Counted from the stretch's first letter, positions 1 through 7,000 are shown. The stretch: 23,391 bases of DNA from DAIDAN01 sp049303335 (GCA_049303335.1 JBAQNA010000029.1:1-23391); one strand, 5' to 3'. Program-made: numbers and translations. The notes: generated by a model not told the origin, from the letters alone.

Positions 1-948
1 CTTCCGGACGGCTCGCGAGTCCAGGCTTCGCTCGCCGGCGACGTCACGACGCGCGGCCCGACTTTTTCTATAAGAAAATTCTCGGAGATGCCGTTCTCGC
101 CGATTGACATGATGGAGATGGGAACCGCGGACTCGCAATTGCTTGCGTTCCTGTGGATTGCAATGGAATACGGCGCCTCGATTCTCATATGCGGCGGCGT
201 GGCCACGGGAAAGACGTCGTTCCTGAACACGCTGTCGCTGTTCATACCGCAGGAGGCGAAGATAATTTCGATAGAGGACACGCGCGAGCTCCAGCTTCCG
301 CACGAAAACTGGATACCTTCCGTTTCAAGGGCCGGATTCGGCGGCCAGTCCGACGCGGGAAAATACGGCGAGGTCAGCATGTTCGACCTGCTGAAGGAAA
401 GCTTCAGGCAGAATCCTGATTACGTGATAGTCGGCGAGATAAGGGGAAGCGAGGCTTACGTGATGTTTCAGGGAATGGCGTCCGGCCACCCCTCGATCGG
501 CACTATGCACGCGGGAAAAGTGGAGGACGTGGTGCACAGGCTCGAGACCCCGCCGATAGAGATATCGCCGAGCCTCATAGAGACGCTGGATATGATAGTG
601 GTTATGGTACACGCCCGCGAGGTGAACAAGTCCGCGCGCCGCGTGAAAGAGGTGGCAGAGATAGAATCGATAGACAGCACGACCGGCGCGGCCTCCATAA
701 ACAAGGTTTTTGCGTGGATGCCGTCCTCCGACAATTTCCAGTTCAACGGCTCTACCGTGATGCTCCAGAAGATTTCCAAGGCGAAGGGAATTTCCGTGGA
801 GGAGCTCGAGAAGGAGATGGAGCGCAGGAAAAAAATCCTCGAATGGATGAAAAAGGAGGAAATAAAGAACTACATAAAAGTGTCCGAAATGATATCGGAC
901 TACCACAAGAATCCGGAGAAGATCCTGAAAATGGCGGGCGTAAGCTGA
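1..948 (+). CDS. Type IV pilus / archaellum-type secretion ATPase (TadA/FlaI/GspE family), 5' end missing
   Basis: The frame is open from the first base of the window, so the gene begins upstream; 315 codons are visible. The ATG at 88 is internal, because the codons before it encode a conserved-looking LPDGSRVQ segment typical of this family. The Walker A motif GGVATGKT is encoded at about 193-216. The Walker B/Asp-box region VGEIRG at about 430-447 is followed by a histidine box with SGHPSIGTMHAG. The C-terminus is a charged helical tail rich in Glu and Lys. In this family the hexameric ATPase powers assembly of pilins through the membrane platform proteins, here the two T2SSF-domain genes at 4880 and 6119. 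Codon use is GC-rich like the platform genes but unlike the next gene. Which pilus subtype it drives cannot be told from this fragment. Confidence 0.93.
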   Translation, partial: LPDGSRVQASLAGDVTTRGPTFSIRKFSEMPFSPIDMMEMGTADSQLLAFLWIAMEYGASILICGGVATGKTSFLNTLSLFIPQEAKIISIEDTRELQLPHENWIPSVSRAGFGGQSDAGKYGEVSMFDLLKESFRQNPDYVIVGEIRGSEAYVMFQGMASGHPSIGTMHAGKVEDVVHRLETPPIEISPSLIETLDMIVVMVHAREVNKSARRVKEVAEIESIDSTTGAASINKVFAWMPSSDNFQFNGSTVMLQKISKAKGISVEELEKEMERRKKILEWMKKEEIKNYIKVSEMISDYHKNPEKILKMAGVS

Positions 949-955
949 TTCTTGA

Positions 956-1073
956 ACGCGAAGCGGCTTTGCCCGATAAGTAATATATTGCAGTATTATC
1001 TCAGCTTTTTGACCGGTGCAATTAATCGATTTAAATTATAATTTCAGACTTTTCGGGCAAAGCCACGCGAAGC
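956..1073. mobile_element. 100-bp MITE-like element (965-1064) with 9-bp target duplications
   Basis: GGCTTTGCCCGA at 965-976 and its exact reverse complement TCGGGCAAAGCC at 1053-1064 are terminal inverted repeats. They extend to 17 bp with one mismatch (GGCTTTGCCCGAWAAGT). The nonamer ACGCGAAGC directly abuts both ends, at 956-964 and 1065-1073, as expected for a target-site duplication. The interior is about 76 bp, AT-rich and non-coding. This is the signature of a non-autonomous transposon. No transposase with matching ends is in the window, and I do not assign a family. It lies between the pilus ATPase and the glycosidase-like gene. Confidence 0.82.
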
Positions 1074-1078
1074 AATAA

Positions 1079-1086
1079 GTTTATAT
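1079..1086 (+). promoter_or_regulatory. TATA-type promoter of the glycosidase-like gene
   Basis: GTTTATAT lies 30 bases before the ATG at 1110 and predicts an essentially leaderless transcript. It begins immediately outside the MITE's right-hand duplication. Confidence 0.6.
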
Positions 1087-1109
1087 GCCAACATGCCGAA
1101 TAGTTACTC

Positions 1110-2639
1110 ATGAGCAAAAAAACAGCAGTAATTATAGCGCTAATTATAGCGTTAATTATAATCGCTCTGATAGCCGTTGCCGTATTGCGGCAAAATAATT
1201 CTCAAAGCCCTTCAAAGCAGGAGCTTTTGCAAAAATTAGAGCTTCTTAAGTCAGAGTATGACGCTGCAAAGGCAGACGGCTATGACGTTTCCGAAGCGGA
1301 AAAGCTTGGACTGGAAGCGAGACAGGCTTTGGATAACAGGGATTATAAAACCGCGGATATATTATTGAACAAAATTTCAGGGATTCTGGAGAGCATGGGA
1401 AGAACTGTAGTGCCAATGCCAACCAACAGTTCGGCGCAGGAAATCATGGAGGATGCATTAACAAAACTTTCACAAGTCAAAGTTATTTCTCAATATAGAT
1501 ATGTAACTGATGGAATGAATGGAAGGACTACGGGCGATGTTATTAAAATCTTTAAGGATACTAAAACCGATTTCATATTTCAGGGATTGATAAGGCAAAA
1601 TCCATTGCCTGAAAAATGCTCTGATTTGCCTCAAGCGCAGCAAAGCAATTGCAAATTATCCGGGTATAGTTATGAATCTTTTGGGAAGGCTATTTCTCAA
1701 ATAAAGACAGAGATGCCCAATATCATATTTGGCGGCGGATTTTTGGCGGAATATTTAGATCCCGCTTCCAGAAACGAAATAACTGGCCAAACATATACCA
1801 AAGACGAACTCTGGAATATGGCGCTAGACCCGGGTAAGTGGGGGCTCAGTAAAACTAAAGACCAGTACCAGACGGAACTTGCAGTGCATTTCGGCTGGAT
1901 AAAAGCCGGCCAGCCATATGATCCAAAAGAGCAAATGAAATGGTATGTGCCGGATATAACCAATCCTGAAGTCAAAGAGCTTTTTTTAAGCTGGGCAAAG
2001 AAGCAGATAGATATTGGGGTAGACGCAATATGGATAGACGGGCTTTATGGGCAAGCATATTTGTTGGAACAATTAACCGGGGATATGAATGACCCAATTG
2101 TAAAAGAATCCTATGATGCTGCCACATACATAGTCGATGAAATTCATAAATATGGCCTTTCAAAAGGAAAATATGTTTATGTCGTAAGCTGGGCGGTAGT
2201 CGGCGATTATGCGATATTGCTTGAAGCTCCTTATCAGGCGCCTGATCTTGATGCCGTTATGATGACTGTCGGGGCTGCAGAAATTAATTCCGGCAAAATG
2301 AATGAAAATAGATGGGATACCACCATAACTAAAATCAAAGAAAAATTTGGAAATACGCCGATTTTTGCGCGGATAGATTACGGAACCGCAGGTTCGCCGT
2401 TGGGCGCCCTCAGCTCATTAAGCAATGAAGATGCAATCCAATTTTTAAAAACCGCGGATGCTTATTTACAGCAAAAAGGAGTCGTTTTTATATACCCCAT
2501 ACATGGAGGGAATTTGGGTGTGACAGGCCAAAAAGGAGAAAATCTTTCTTATGGCAAATACGATTGGTATGATTCGCTCGCTCCGGAGTTCGGCACTTAC
2601 GAAACCATAAAAGAGCTTGCGCAGGGCAAGGCGCAATAA
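1110..2639 (+). CDS. Membrane-anchored putative glycoside hydrolase (TIM-barrel-like)
   Basis: The product is 509 residues. Residues 5-27 form one strongly hydrophobic helix that is probably an uncleaved N-terminal anchor, followed by a charged helical stretch (about 30-95) and then the main domain. Segments resembling glycosidase TIM-barrel strands include DAIWIDG (D310 a candidate catalytic or binding acid), a late strand ending FARIDYG, and VVFIYPIHGG near the C-terminus. The likely role is cleavage or remodelling of an extracellular or cell-envelope polysaccharide, but I cannot name a GH family. Codon use is much more A/T-ending than in the flanking pilus genes. The gene is bordered by a MITE upstream and a chain of hairpins downstream, which suggests recent arrival. 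A non-catalytic sugar-binding protein is the alternative. Confidence 0.62.
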   Translation: MSKKTAVIIALIIALIIIALIAVAVLRQNNSQSPSKQELLQKLELLKSEYDAAKADGYDVSEAEKLGLEARQALDNRDYKTADILLNKISGILESMGRTVVPMPTNSSAQEIMEDALTKLSQVKVISQYRYVTDGMNGRTTGDVIKIFKDTKTDFIFQGLIRQNPLPEKCSDLPQAQQSNCKLSGYSYESFGKAISQIKTEMPNIIFGGGFLAEYLDPASRNEITGQTYTKDELWNMALDPGKWGLSKTKDQYQTELAVHFGWIKAGQPYDPKEQMKWYVPDITNPEVKELFLSWAKKQIDIGVDAIWIDGLYGQAYLLEQLTGDMNDPIVKESYDAATYIVDEIHKYGLSKGKYVYVVSWAVVGDYAILLEAPYQAPDLDAVMMTVGAAEINSGKMNENRWDTTITKIKEKFGNTPIFARIDYGTAGSPLGALSSLSNEDAIQFLKTADAYLQQKGVVFIYPIHGGNLGVTGQKGENLSYGKYDWYDSLAPEFGTYETIKELAQGKAQ

Positions 2640-2648
2640 AATAAATGC

Positions 2649-2666
2649 GGGCATATCTCAGTGCCC
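2649..2666 (+). terminator. Hairpin just after the glycosidase-like gene
   Basis: GGGCA (2649-2653) pairs with TGCCC (2662-2666) ten bases after the stop codon. There is no strong T-tract, so termination function is uncertain. Confidence 0.3.
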
Positions 2667-2785
2667 TGATTCGGCGTTTTCATGCGGCTCAGCAGAAATC
2701 CCCGACGGGCGGGAAACCCGGGAAGCGCATGGCGGCGCATATGCAAACCGCCGAAAAAGCCGTTCTGATTTTAAAAATTAGGTTC

Positions 2786-2853
2786 ATGAACGAAAACCTC
2801 CGGCTTTCGCCATGTCAAAAATGCGAAGCAATTTCGCGGCATTTCTGCGGAGC
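2786..2853. repeat. Degenerate copy of the two-arm palindromic repeat
   Basis: Arm 1 is CGAAAACC-TCC-GGCTTTCG with one mismatch. A CATG-centred spacer (GCCATGTC) follows, then arm 2 around ATGC-GAA-GCA. The triloops TCC and GAA and the CATG core match the copy at 5885-5942, but the outer stem is eroded. Confidence 0.5.
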
Positions 2854-2918
2854 CTTTGCAGGCAAAAGCATTATATCTGCAAACTACCAATAAAAAATGG
2901 GCTTCTGATGCGAGATAT

Positions 2919-2927
2919 GTTTAAAAT
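2919..2927 (+). promoter_or_regulatory. TATA-type promoter of the KaiC-like gene
   Basis: GTTTAAAAT is centred about 25 bases before the ATG at 2948. This placement supports that ATG over the in-frame GTG at 2939. Confidence 0.5.
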
Positions 2928-2947
2928 GACGGTTAACGGTGTGTCTA

Positions 2948-3649
2948 ATGGCTGTGCAAAATGAACGGATAAAGACCGGAGTTGAAGGGCTTGACGAGCT
3001 CATATCCGGGGGGCTGCCCGAAGGCTCGCTCACGCTCCTGACGGGGACGTGCGGCACGGGAAAGACGCTGATATCGTCGCAGTTCATATATTACGGCGCG
3101 GTCAGCGGCGAGAATGCGGTTTACGTGAGCTTCGAGGAGACGCCGGAAAACATCAAGTCGAACGCGAAGCTGTTCGGATGGAATTTTGACGAGCTGGAGA
3201 AAAAGGGGAAGGTGCTGTTCGTCAAATACGACCCGTATCACGCGGAGGACATAATAGAGATGCTTGAGAACTCGATAAGGAAAATAAACGCAAAGCGCGT
3301 AGTGATTGACTCCATTTCCGCGCTCGGGCTTTACGTGAGGGACATTCCCGAGATAAGGAAAATAATTTTCGGCCTGAGCACGATGCTTCACAGGCTCGGG
3401 TGCACAACCCTGATGATATCTGAAGTTCTCGCGGAGCAGAAGGACCTTTCGCGCTTCAGCGTCGAGGAATTCGTCGCGGACGGCGTGATAGTGCTTTATT
3501 ATCTGCGCACGAATTCGCAGTTCAGCAGGAGCCTTACCGTGTGGAAGCTGCGCGGCTCCGACCATTCCCAGAAGCTGCACCCCTACAAGATAACGCACAA
3601 GGGCATCGTGGTTTATCCGAAGGAGGAGGCGTACGCGGGGGAGATGTAA
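2948..3649 (+). CDS. KaiC/RAD55-family ATPase, single domain
   Basis: The product is 233 residues. The family opening G-x-x-GLDELI-x-GGLPEGS is followed by Walker A GTCGTGKT (33-40), the KaiC-type acidic pair in SFEET (E63/E64) and a Walker B strand RVVIDSIS with D121. A single KaiC domain of this length resembles FlaH, the archaellum ATPase partner of the secretion ATPase, but also many signalling RAD55 proteins. Its position between a pilus ATPase and a pilin gene fits a role in regulating or assembling the pilus, which is inference. The ATG at 2948 is chosen because of the TATA box 25 bases upstream; GTG at 2939 would add only three residues. GC-rich codon use matches the pilus genes. Confidence 0.88.
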   Translation: MAVQNERIKTGVEGLDELISGGLPEGSLTLLTGTCGTGKTLISSQFIYYGAVSGENAVYVSFEETPENIKSNAKLFGWNFDELEKKGKVLFVKYDPYHAEDIIEMLENSIRKINAKRVVIDSISALGLYVRDIPEIRKIIFGLSTMLHRLGCTTLMISEVLAEQKDLSRFSVEEFVADGVIVLYYLRTNSQFSRSLTVWKLRGSDHSQKLHPYKITHKGIVVYPKEEAYAGEM

Positions 3650-3652
3650 AAC

Positions 3653-3659
3653 TTTATAT
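3653..3659 (+). promoter_or_regulatory. TATA-type promoter of the pilin gene
   Basis: TTTATAT begins 29 bases before the ATG at 3682 and directly after the KaiC-like stop codon. It argues for a leaderless transcript and against the longer frame opening at 3541. Confidence 0.65.
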
Positions 3660-3681
3660 CAGTGTCCGCATATTTTTCCAT

Positions 3682-4737
3682 ATGACAAAAGCAATCTCCG
3701 CGGTCATCGCCACCGTCATGCTTCTGATGACAACTGTCTCTTTGGTCGGCGTGTTTTACGTTTTCTCTTCGACTCTCGCAACGCAGACAACTTCTTCAGG
3801 CGATCAGCAGGCATCGCAATTAACGGCGCAGTTGTCGATGTGCATGCAGGTTGACAACATAGCCGGCAATCAAATAACGCTGAGAAACTGCGGGAAAGGC
3901 GTGATTGAGAACAAATCGCTGGTTGTAATGATGGATGATATTGTATTGGGCGCGAACACTAACACGATACAGGAAGGCAATTCGAGTGTTGTAAATATTT
4001 CGGGACTGTGGCAGATACCGTTTGGAAAACATTCGTTAAAGATAACAAACGGCGCCGCAGTCGCGCAATCGCTTGTTGAGATAATTCCCAATCCCGACGG
4101 CTTGGCGGGAAGCTGGAACTTCGACGAGGGAAGCGGGGGCAGGGCGTATGACGGTTCGGGAAACGGGAATGTTGGGACATTGGCCAACATGAACATTACA
4201 GGAAACGGCACAAGCGGATGGACTGATGGAAAATTCAGAGAAGGATTGCAGTTCGACGGAGTGAATGATTATGTTGATGCTGGGAATGGGGCGAGTTTGA
4301 ATATCACTGATGCGATTACGGTGAGTGTATGGATGAAAACAACTGTAAATACTCTAAGTAGAACACTTCTGATGAAGTGGCCGGGCTATGTTATTGATGT
4401 GCGATCGTGGGCGCCGAATGGAGAATTTGATATAAGCGTAGATGGGGTAGAAGCTATACAAGCATTTGGTGGAAATAATATAGACGGAAATTGGCATAAT
4501 TTAGTAGGAACATATGATAGTAATACTAGAAGACTAACTACTTATAGGGATAGTGTTTTAAGTTTATCCACAGTACTTAATGGTCGAAATAGTTATACTA
4601 TTGATACAACAACTAATGTATTAAAATTCGGAGATTATTTTGGTAATCGTCATTATAACGGCACGATCGACGAGGTTCGCATCTGGAGCCGCGCGCTTGC
4701 GCCCGACGAGACGGTTGCGATGAAACGGATAATATGA
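3682..4737 (+). CDS. Archaeal type IV pilin-like protein with C-terminal LamG/concanavalin-A-like domain
   Basis: The product is 351 residues. The N-terminus is a short charged MTK followed by AISAVIATVMLLM, the typical archaeal class III prepilin signal and hydrophobic assembly helix (residues 4-30). Residues about 45-135 form a polar pilin-like domain. From about residue 139 a LamG-type jelly-roll begins with GSWNFDEG, then LQFDGVNDYVD, WHNLVGTYD and a closing GTIDEVRIWSRAL, all hallmarks of the LamG_3/ConA-like lectin fold. This suggests a surface or pilus-tip adhesin that binds glycans, processed by a prepilin peptidase and assembled by the neighbouring platform proteins. Composition is uneven: about 4420-4660 is markedly AT-rich inside an otherwise GC-rich gene. 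An in-frame extension back to 3541 overlaps the KaiC-like gene and is rejected. Confidence 0.85.
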   Translation: MTKAISAVIATVMLLMTTVSLVGVFYVFSSTLATQTTSSGDQQASQLTAQLSMCMQVDNIAGNQITLRNCGKGVIENKSLVVMMDDIVLGANTNTIQEGNSSVVNISGLWQIPFGKHSLKITNGAAVAQSLVEIIPNPDGLAGSWNFDEGSGGRAYDGSGNGNVGTLANMNITGNGTSGWTDGKFREGLQFDGVNDYVDAGNGASLNITDAITVSVWMKTTVNTLSRTLLMKWPGYVIDVRSWAPNGEFDISVDGVEAIQAFGGNNIDGNWHNLVGTYDSNTRRLTTYRDSVLSLSTVLNGRNSYTIDTTTNVLKFGDYFGNRHYNGTIDEVRIWSRALAPDETVAMKRII

Positions 4738-4770
4738 AATTTCATTTTCTTTCTTTTTCCGAATCTTTTT
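4738..4770 (+). terminator. T-rich archaeal-type terminator after the pilin gene
   Basis: Several T-runs (ATTTTCTTTCTTTTT, then CTTTTT) follow the pilin stop within about 35 bases, as in intrinsic archaeal termination. The last T-run merges into the TATA-like box of the micro-ORF. Confidence 0.45.
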
Positions 4771-4795
4771 ATAATAGGCTTGATAATTCTGTTTT

Positions 4796-4858
4796 ATGGA
4801 GCCTGCGGTAAAACGGCAAAAGCCAAAACGAAAAACCCGCGAAGAAAACATTATATAA
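4796..4858 (+). CDS. Possible leaderless micro-ORF, 20-residue basic peptide
   Basis: ATG at 4796 opens a 20-codon frame rich in Lys and Arg that ends at TAA 4856-4858. TTTATAATA begins at 4768, exactly 28 bases upstream, the spacing seen at leaderless genes here. The stop codon lies within the TATA box of the next gene (TTATATA, 4851-4857). It could be a real small protein, the remnant of a longer gene, or chance; length alone cannot decide. Confidence 0.28.
   Translation: MEPAVKRQKPKRKTREENII
4851..4857 (+). promoter_or_regulatory. TATA-type promoter of the first platform gene
   Basis: TTATATA begins 29 bases before the ATG at 4880, giving a leaderless transcript. Confidence 0.6.
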
Positions 4859-4879
4859 CAGGCTCTGCTATTTTGTATT

Positions 4880-5866
4880 ATGGCTATTCCTAATCAATCC
4901 AAAAAGAAGGGCAAGCCCGCAAAGGCCAAGATTTCGGCGCGGGAAAAGGACGACTATGCGCAGCTCAAGGCGATGAGCGTAAAATTCTTCGGGAAATGGG
5001 CTGACAGGTATTCCATGTCATTTGAATCCGTCAGGAAACCGCTGTCCGAGGCCGGCACTAAAATACTTTTCAGGACGTATATTTCGCTGATTTTTTTCCT
5101 GCCCCTGCTCGGCTTTTTCGTAAGTTTCTTCACCGCCCTTTTCATTTCGGCTGCAATAGCGAGAGCAGACATACTGGCATCCGTATTGTACAGCGCTGTC
5201 GCGTCGGCCGCGGTTGCAGCCTTTATTTTTGCCATGGTTTATCTGTACCCGATGTCCGCAGCGAACACAAGAAAAAGGAGCATTGACGCCAACATGCCTT
5301 TTGCCATAAATCACATGGCAGCGATCGCAGGCAGCGGCGTCCCGCCGTCCACGATGTTCAAGCTGCTCACGAGCTTCGGCGAATACGGCGAACTCTCGAA
5401 GGAGGCGGAAAAGATTGTGAGGAACATCGAGCTGTTCGGGCTGGACGTTGTCACGTCGATGAAGGAGGTTGCCAAGCGCACTCCGTCCTCCGTTTTCAGG
5501 GAACTGCTTGACGGGATGACGACTATAATCGAGACAGGCGGGAATTTGCAGCTCTTCCTGAAAACGCAGTCTGACAAGGCGCTTTTTGAATACAGGATAA
5601 AAAGGGAAAAATACCTCGAGGTGCTTTCCACGTACGCGGACTTTTACACCGCGGTCCTGATAATGGCGCCGATGTTTTTGATAGCGATTCTTGCGATCAT
5701 GAACATGATAGGAGGCGACATGATGGGAATGCCGATCACGGGAAGCGGCGACATTCTCGCGGGAACCTACAAAGTGGGCGTCATGGATCTCGGCATTTAT
5801 CTGCTGATACCGGTCGTAAATGTAGCTTTCATAATTTTCGTCCACCTCACGCAGCCCGAGCTGTAG
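4880..5866 (+). CDS. Pilus inner-membrane platform protein, single T2SSF domain (TadB/TadC/FlaJ-like)
   Basis: The product is 328 residues. After a lysine-rich cytoplasmic tail come two hydrophobic helices (about 68-95 and 98-125). The cytoplasmic T2SSF domain follows, with its recurring pattern of helices (NMPFAINHMAAIAGSGVPP and ELLDGMTTIIETGG), then two C-terminal membrane helices (about 250-272 and 300-322). The T2SSF domain anchors the secretion ATPase and couples its motion to pilin extraction. Archaeal FlaJ usually carries two such domains in one chain; here there are two separate one-domain proteins (this one and 6119-7000), the arrangement of TadB and TadC. The transcript appears leaderless. 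No signal peptide or truncation is seen. Confidence 0.88.
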   Translation: MAIPNQSKKKGKPAKAKISAREKDDYAQLKAMSVKFFGKWADRYSMSFESVRKPLSEAGTKILFRTYISLIFFLPLLGFFVSFFTALFISAAIARADILASVLYSAVASAAVAAFIFAMVYLYPMSAANTRKRSIDANMPFAINHMAAIAGSGVPPSTMFKLLTSFGEYGELSKEAEKIVRNIELFGLDVVTSMKEVAKRTPSSVFRELLDGMTTIIETGGNLQLFLKTQSDKALFEYRIKREKYLEVLSTYADFYTAVLIMAPMFLIAILAIMNMIGGDMMGMPITGSGDILAGTYKVGVMDLGIYLLIPVVNVAFIIFVHLTQPEL

Positions 5867-5884
5867 ATAAACTTTTTAGGTGAA

Positions 5885-5942
5885 GTGCACGAAAAACCTC
5901 CGGTTTTTCGGCATGCCGAAAAGCTGAAAGCTTTTCGTGCAG
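5885..5942. repeat. Two-arm palindromic repeat, best-preserved copy
   Basis: The outer stem is TGCACG (5886-5891) / CGTGCA (5936-5941). Arm 1 is AAAAACC-TCC-GGTTTTT (5892-5908). The core CGGCATGCCG (5909-5918) is the centre of the perfect 18-bp palindrome TTTTCGGCATGCCGAAAA (5905-5922). Arm 2 is AAAAGCT-GAA-AGCTTTT (5919-5935). Every base of the element takes part in some dyad. Confidence 0.8.
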
Positions 5943-5945
5943 TTC

Positions 5946-5991
5946 GCAACGATGATATAATTGATGCTTCGCATACAAATATCGTCGTTGC
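5946..5991. repeat. Inverted repeat between two palindromic elements
   Basis: GCAACGATGATAT (5946-5958) pairs with ATATCGTCGTTGC (5979-5991), with one mismatch in 13. The loop contains a further hairpin ATGC-TTC-GCAT (5964-5974), so the triloop style matches the flanking elements. Confidence 0.7.
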
Positions 5992-5997
5992 TCACTC

Positions 5998-6050
5998 GCA
6001 CAGAAACCGAAGGTTTCTGGCGGAGCCGAAAACGTGAAACGTTTTCGTGC
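5998..6050. repeat. Two-arm palindromic repeat, second copy in the same spacer
   Basis: The outer stem is GCAC (5998-6001) / GTGC (6047-6050). Arm 1 is AGAAACC-GAA-GGTTTCT (6002-6018), the spacer GGCGGAGCC, and arm 2 GAAAACGT-GAA-ACGTTTTC (6028-6046). Both arms pair perfectly although their bases differ from the 5885 copy, so pairing rather than sequence is conserved. Confidence 0.75.
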
Positions 6051-6093
6051 CTGGCGAAAAAAGTTTAATCAAAAAATAAAATAATTGTAATAA

Positions 6094-6107
6094 TTGGCAG
6101 CCGCCAA
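6094..6107 (+). promoter_or_regulatory. Small hairpin just upstream of the second platform gene
   Basis: TTGGC-AGCC-GCCAA ends 11 bases before the ATG at 6119. I see no clear TATA box at the usual distance, only AT-rich sequence at 6071-6093, so the promoter is uncertain and the hairpin may lie in a short leader. Confidence 0.3.
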
Positions 6108-6118
6108 AAAATAATTGA

Positions 6119-7000
6119 ATGCAGTTGATTATCATGGATGTAAGCCATACGATGGAAAGGATATTCGGCAGGACGCAAAAGACAAGGGAAATAGTGTCCG
6201 CTTCGATAGCCGTAGGGTTCGCCATTCTTGTCATGAATTTCGCGTGGTTTGCGTCAAACTCGCAGGTTTTCACCACGCTGAACCTTATGGCCGTAGCCAT
6301 TATCATGGGGCCGTCGCTCTATATGATGTACAGGGATTACGCGTATTCGAAGGAGGTTGAGTCAAGGTTTCCGGACTTTCTCCGGGACATAACGGAGGGG
6401 CTGTCCGCGGGAATGACGCTGCCGCAGGCGATAATGAACACGAAAAAAAACGATTACGGCGCGCTCTCCGCGGACGCGAAAAAGATAGCGGTGCAGATCG
6501 GATGGGGAGTCCCTTTCGAGGAAATACTCACGAAGTTCGGGGAGCACTCCGGAAGCGGCGCAATGAAAAGGACGGTCTCGACGATAATAGAGACGCACAG
6601 GAGCGGCGGAAACATCGCGCACGTGCTCGAGGCGGTGGCAAAAAGCATAGTGGAGATTGACAAAATAAAGCAGGAGAGGTCCTCCCACATATTCGCGCAG
6701 ATGCTTACGGGCTACACTATTTTTTTCATATTCTTGGGAGTGATGATAGGCCTCCAGAAATTCCTGATACCGAGCATGTTGGGCGGCGGGGGAATACAGG
6801 ACATCACCACAACCCCCGTAAGCACGGCGGAGCTTGCCGCGATATACAAGGAGCTGTTCAGCAGGCTTATCATAATACAGGGACTGTTCTCGGGCGTGGC
6901 GATCGGCAAGATGTCCGAGGGCTCGGTTCTCGCGGGCCTGCGCCACTCGCTCGTGCTTGTCGCGATAGGTTACACCGTGTTTTTGCTCGGCGCGGGATGA
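6119..7000 (+). CDS. Second pilus platform protein, single T2SSF domain (TadB/TadC/FlaJ-like)
   Basis: The product is 293 residues. Two N-terminal membrane helices (about 28-70) precede a T2SSF domain with FPDFLRDITEGLSAGMTLPQ and a second helical repeat containing ETHRSGGNIAHVLEAVA. Three hydrophobic C-terminal stretches follow (about 198-216, 243-263, 272-292). The second T2SSF repeat signature (E.HRSGGNI...) is typical of TadC/FlaJ C-terminal halves. It presumably forms a heteromeric platform with the 4880 product for the ATPase encoded at the window start. ATG 6119 is taken as start; ATG 6134 in the same frame would remove five residues. The two platform genes are separated by a 250-base spacer packed with palindromic repeats. 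Confidence 0.88.
   Translation: MQLIIMDVSHTMERIFGRTQKTREIVSASIAVGFAILVMNFAWFASNSQVFTTLNLMAVAIIMGPSLYMMYRDYAYSKEVESRFPDFLRDITEGLSAGMTLPQAIMNTKKNDYGALSADAKKIAVQIGWGVPFEEILTKFGEHSGSGAMKRTVSTIIETHRSGGNIAHVLEAVAKSIVEIDKIKQERSSHIFAQMLTGYTIFFIFLGVMIGLQKFLIPSMLGGGGIQDITTTPVSTAELAAIYKELFSRLIIIQGLFSGVAIGKMSEGSVLAGLRHSLVLVAIGYTVFLLGAG

Larger units (their letters stand above)
2640..2947. other. Gene-free, hairpin-rich spacer before the KaiC-like gene
   Basis: I see no credible gene in this 308-base stretch. It holds the hairpin at 2649-2666, then an outer stem CATGCG (2681-2686) / CGCATG (2726-2731) enclosing the small hairpins CCC-GAC-GGG and CGGG-AAA-CCCG. A degenerate copy of the two-arm palindromic repeat follows (2786-2853). 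Two TATA-like boxes close it: TTATAT near 2871, which leads only to tiny open frames, and TTTAAAAT near 2920, which serves the KaiC-like gene. Confidence 0.5.

Noticed and set aside
2945..3598. Long minus-strand open frame of 217 codons
   Set aside because: It lies wholly opposite the KaiC-like gene, whose product has all family motifs; its own translation is low-complexity (Arg/His/Leu) and matches nothing. It is a by-product of GC-rich codon use.
3541..3681. N-terminal extension of the pilin gene back to a GTG at 3541
   Set aside because: It overlaps the KaiC-like coding region and would bury the prepilin signal; the TATA box at 3653 supports ATG 3682.
4808..4820. Possible reverse-orientation copy of the TCGCCTTTTGCCG repeat near the micro-ORF
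   Set aside because: It matches at only about 11 of 13 positions and lacks the flanking extension, so chance is likely in this composition.
5018..5845. Minus-strand open frame of 275 codons
   Set aside because: It is fully opposite a platform gene with clear T2SSF features; the composition is dominated by Arg, His and Tyr, as typical of antisense frames here.
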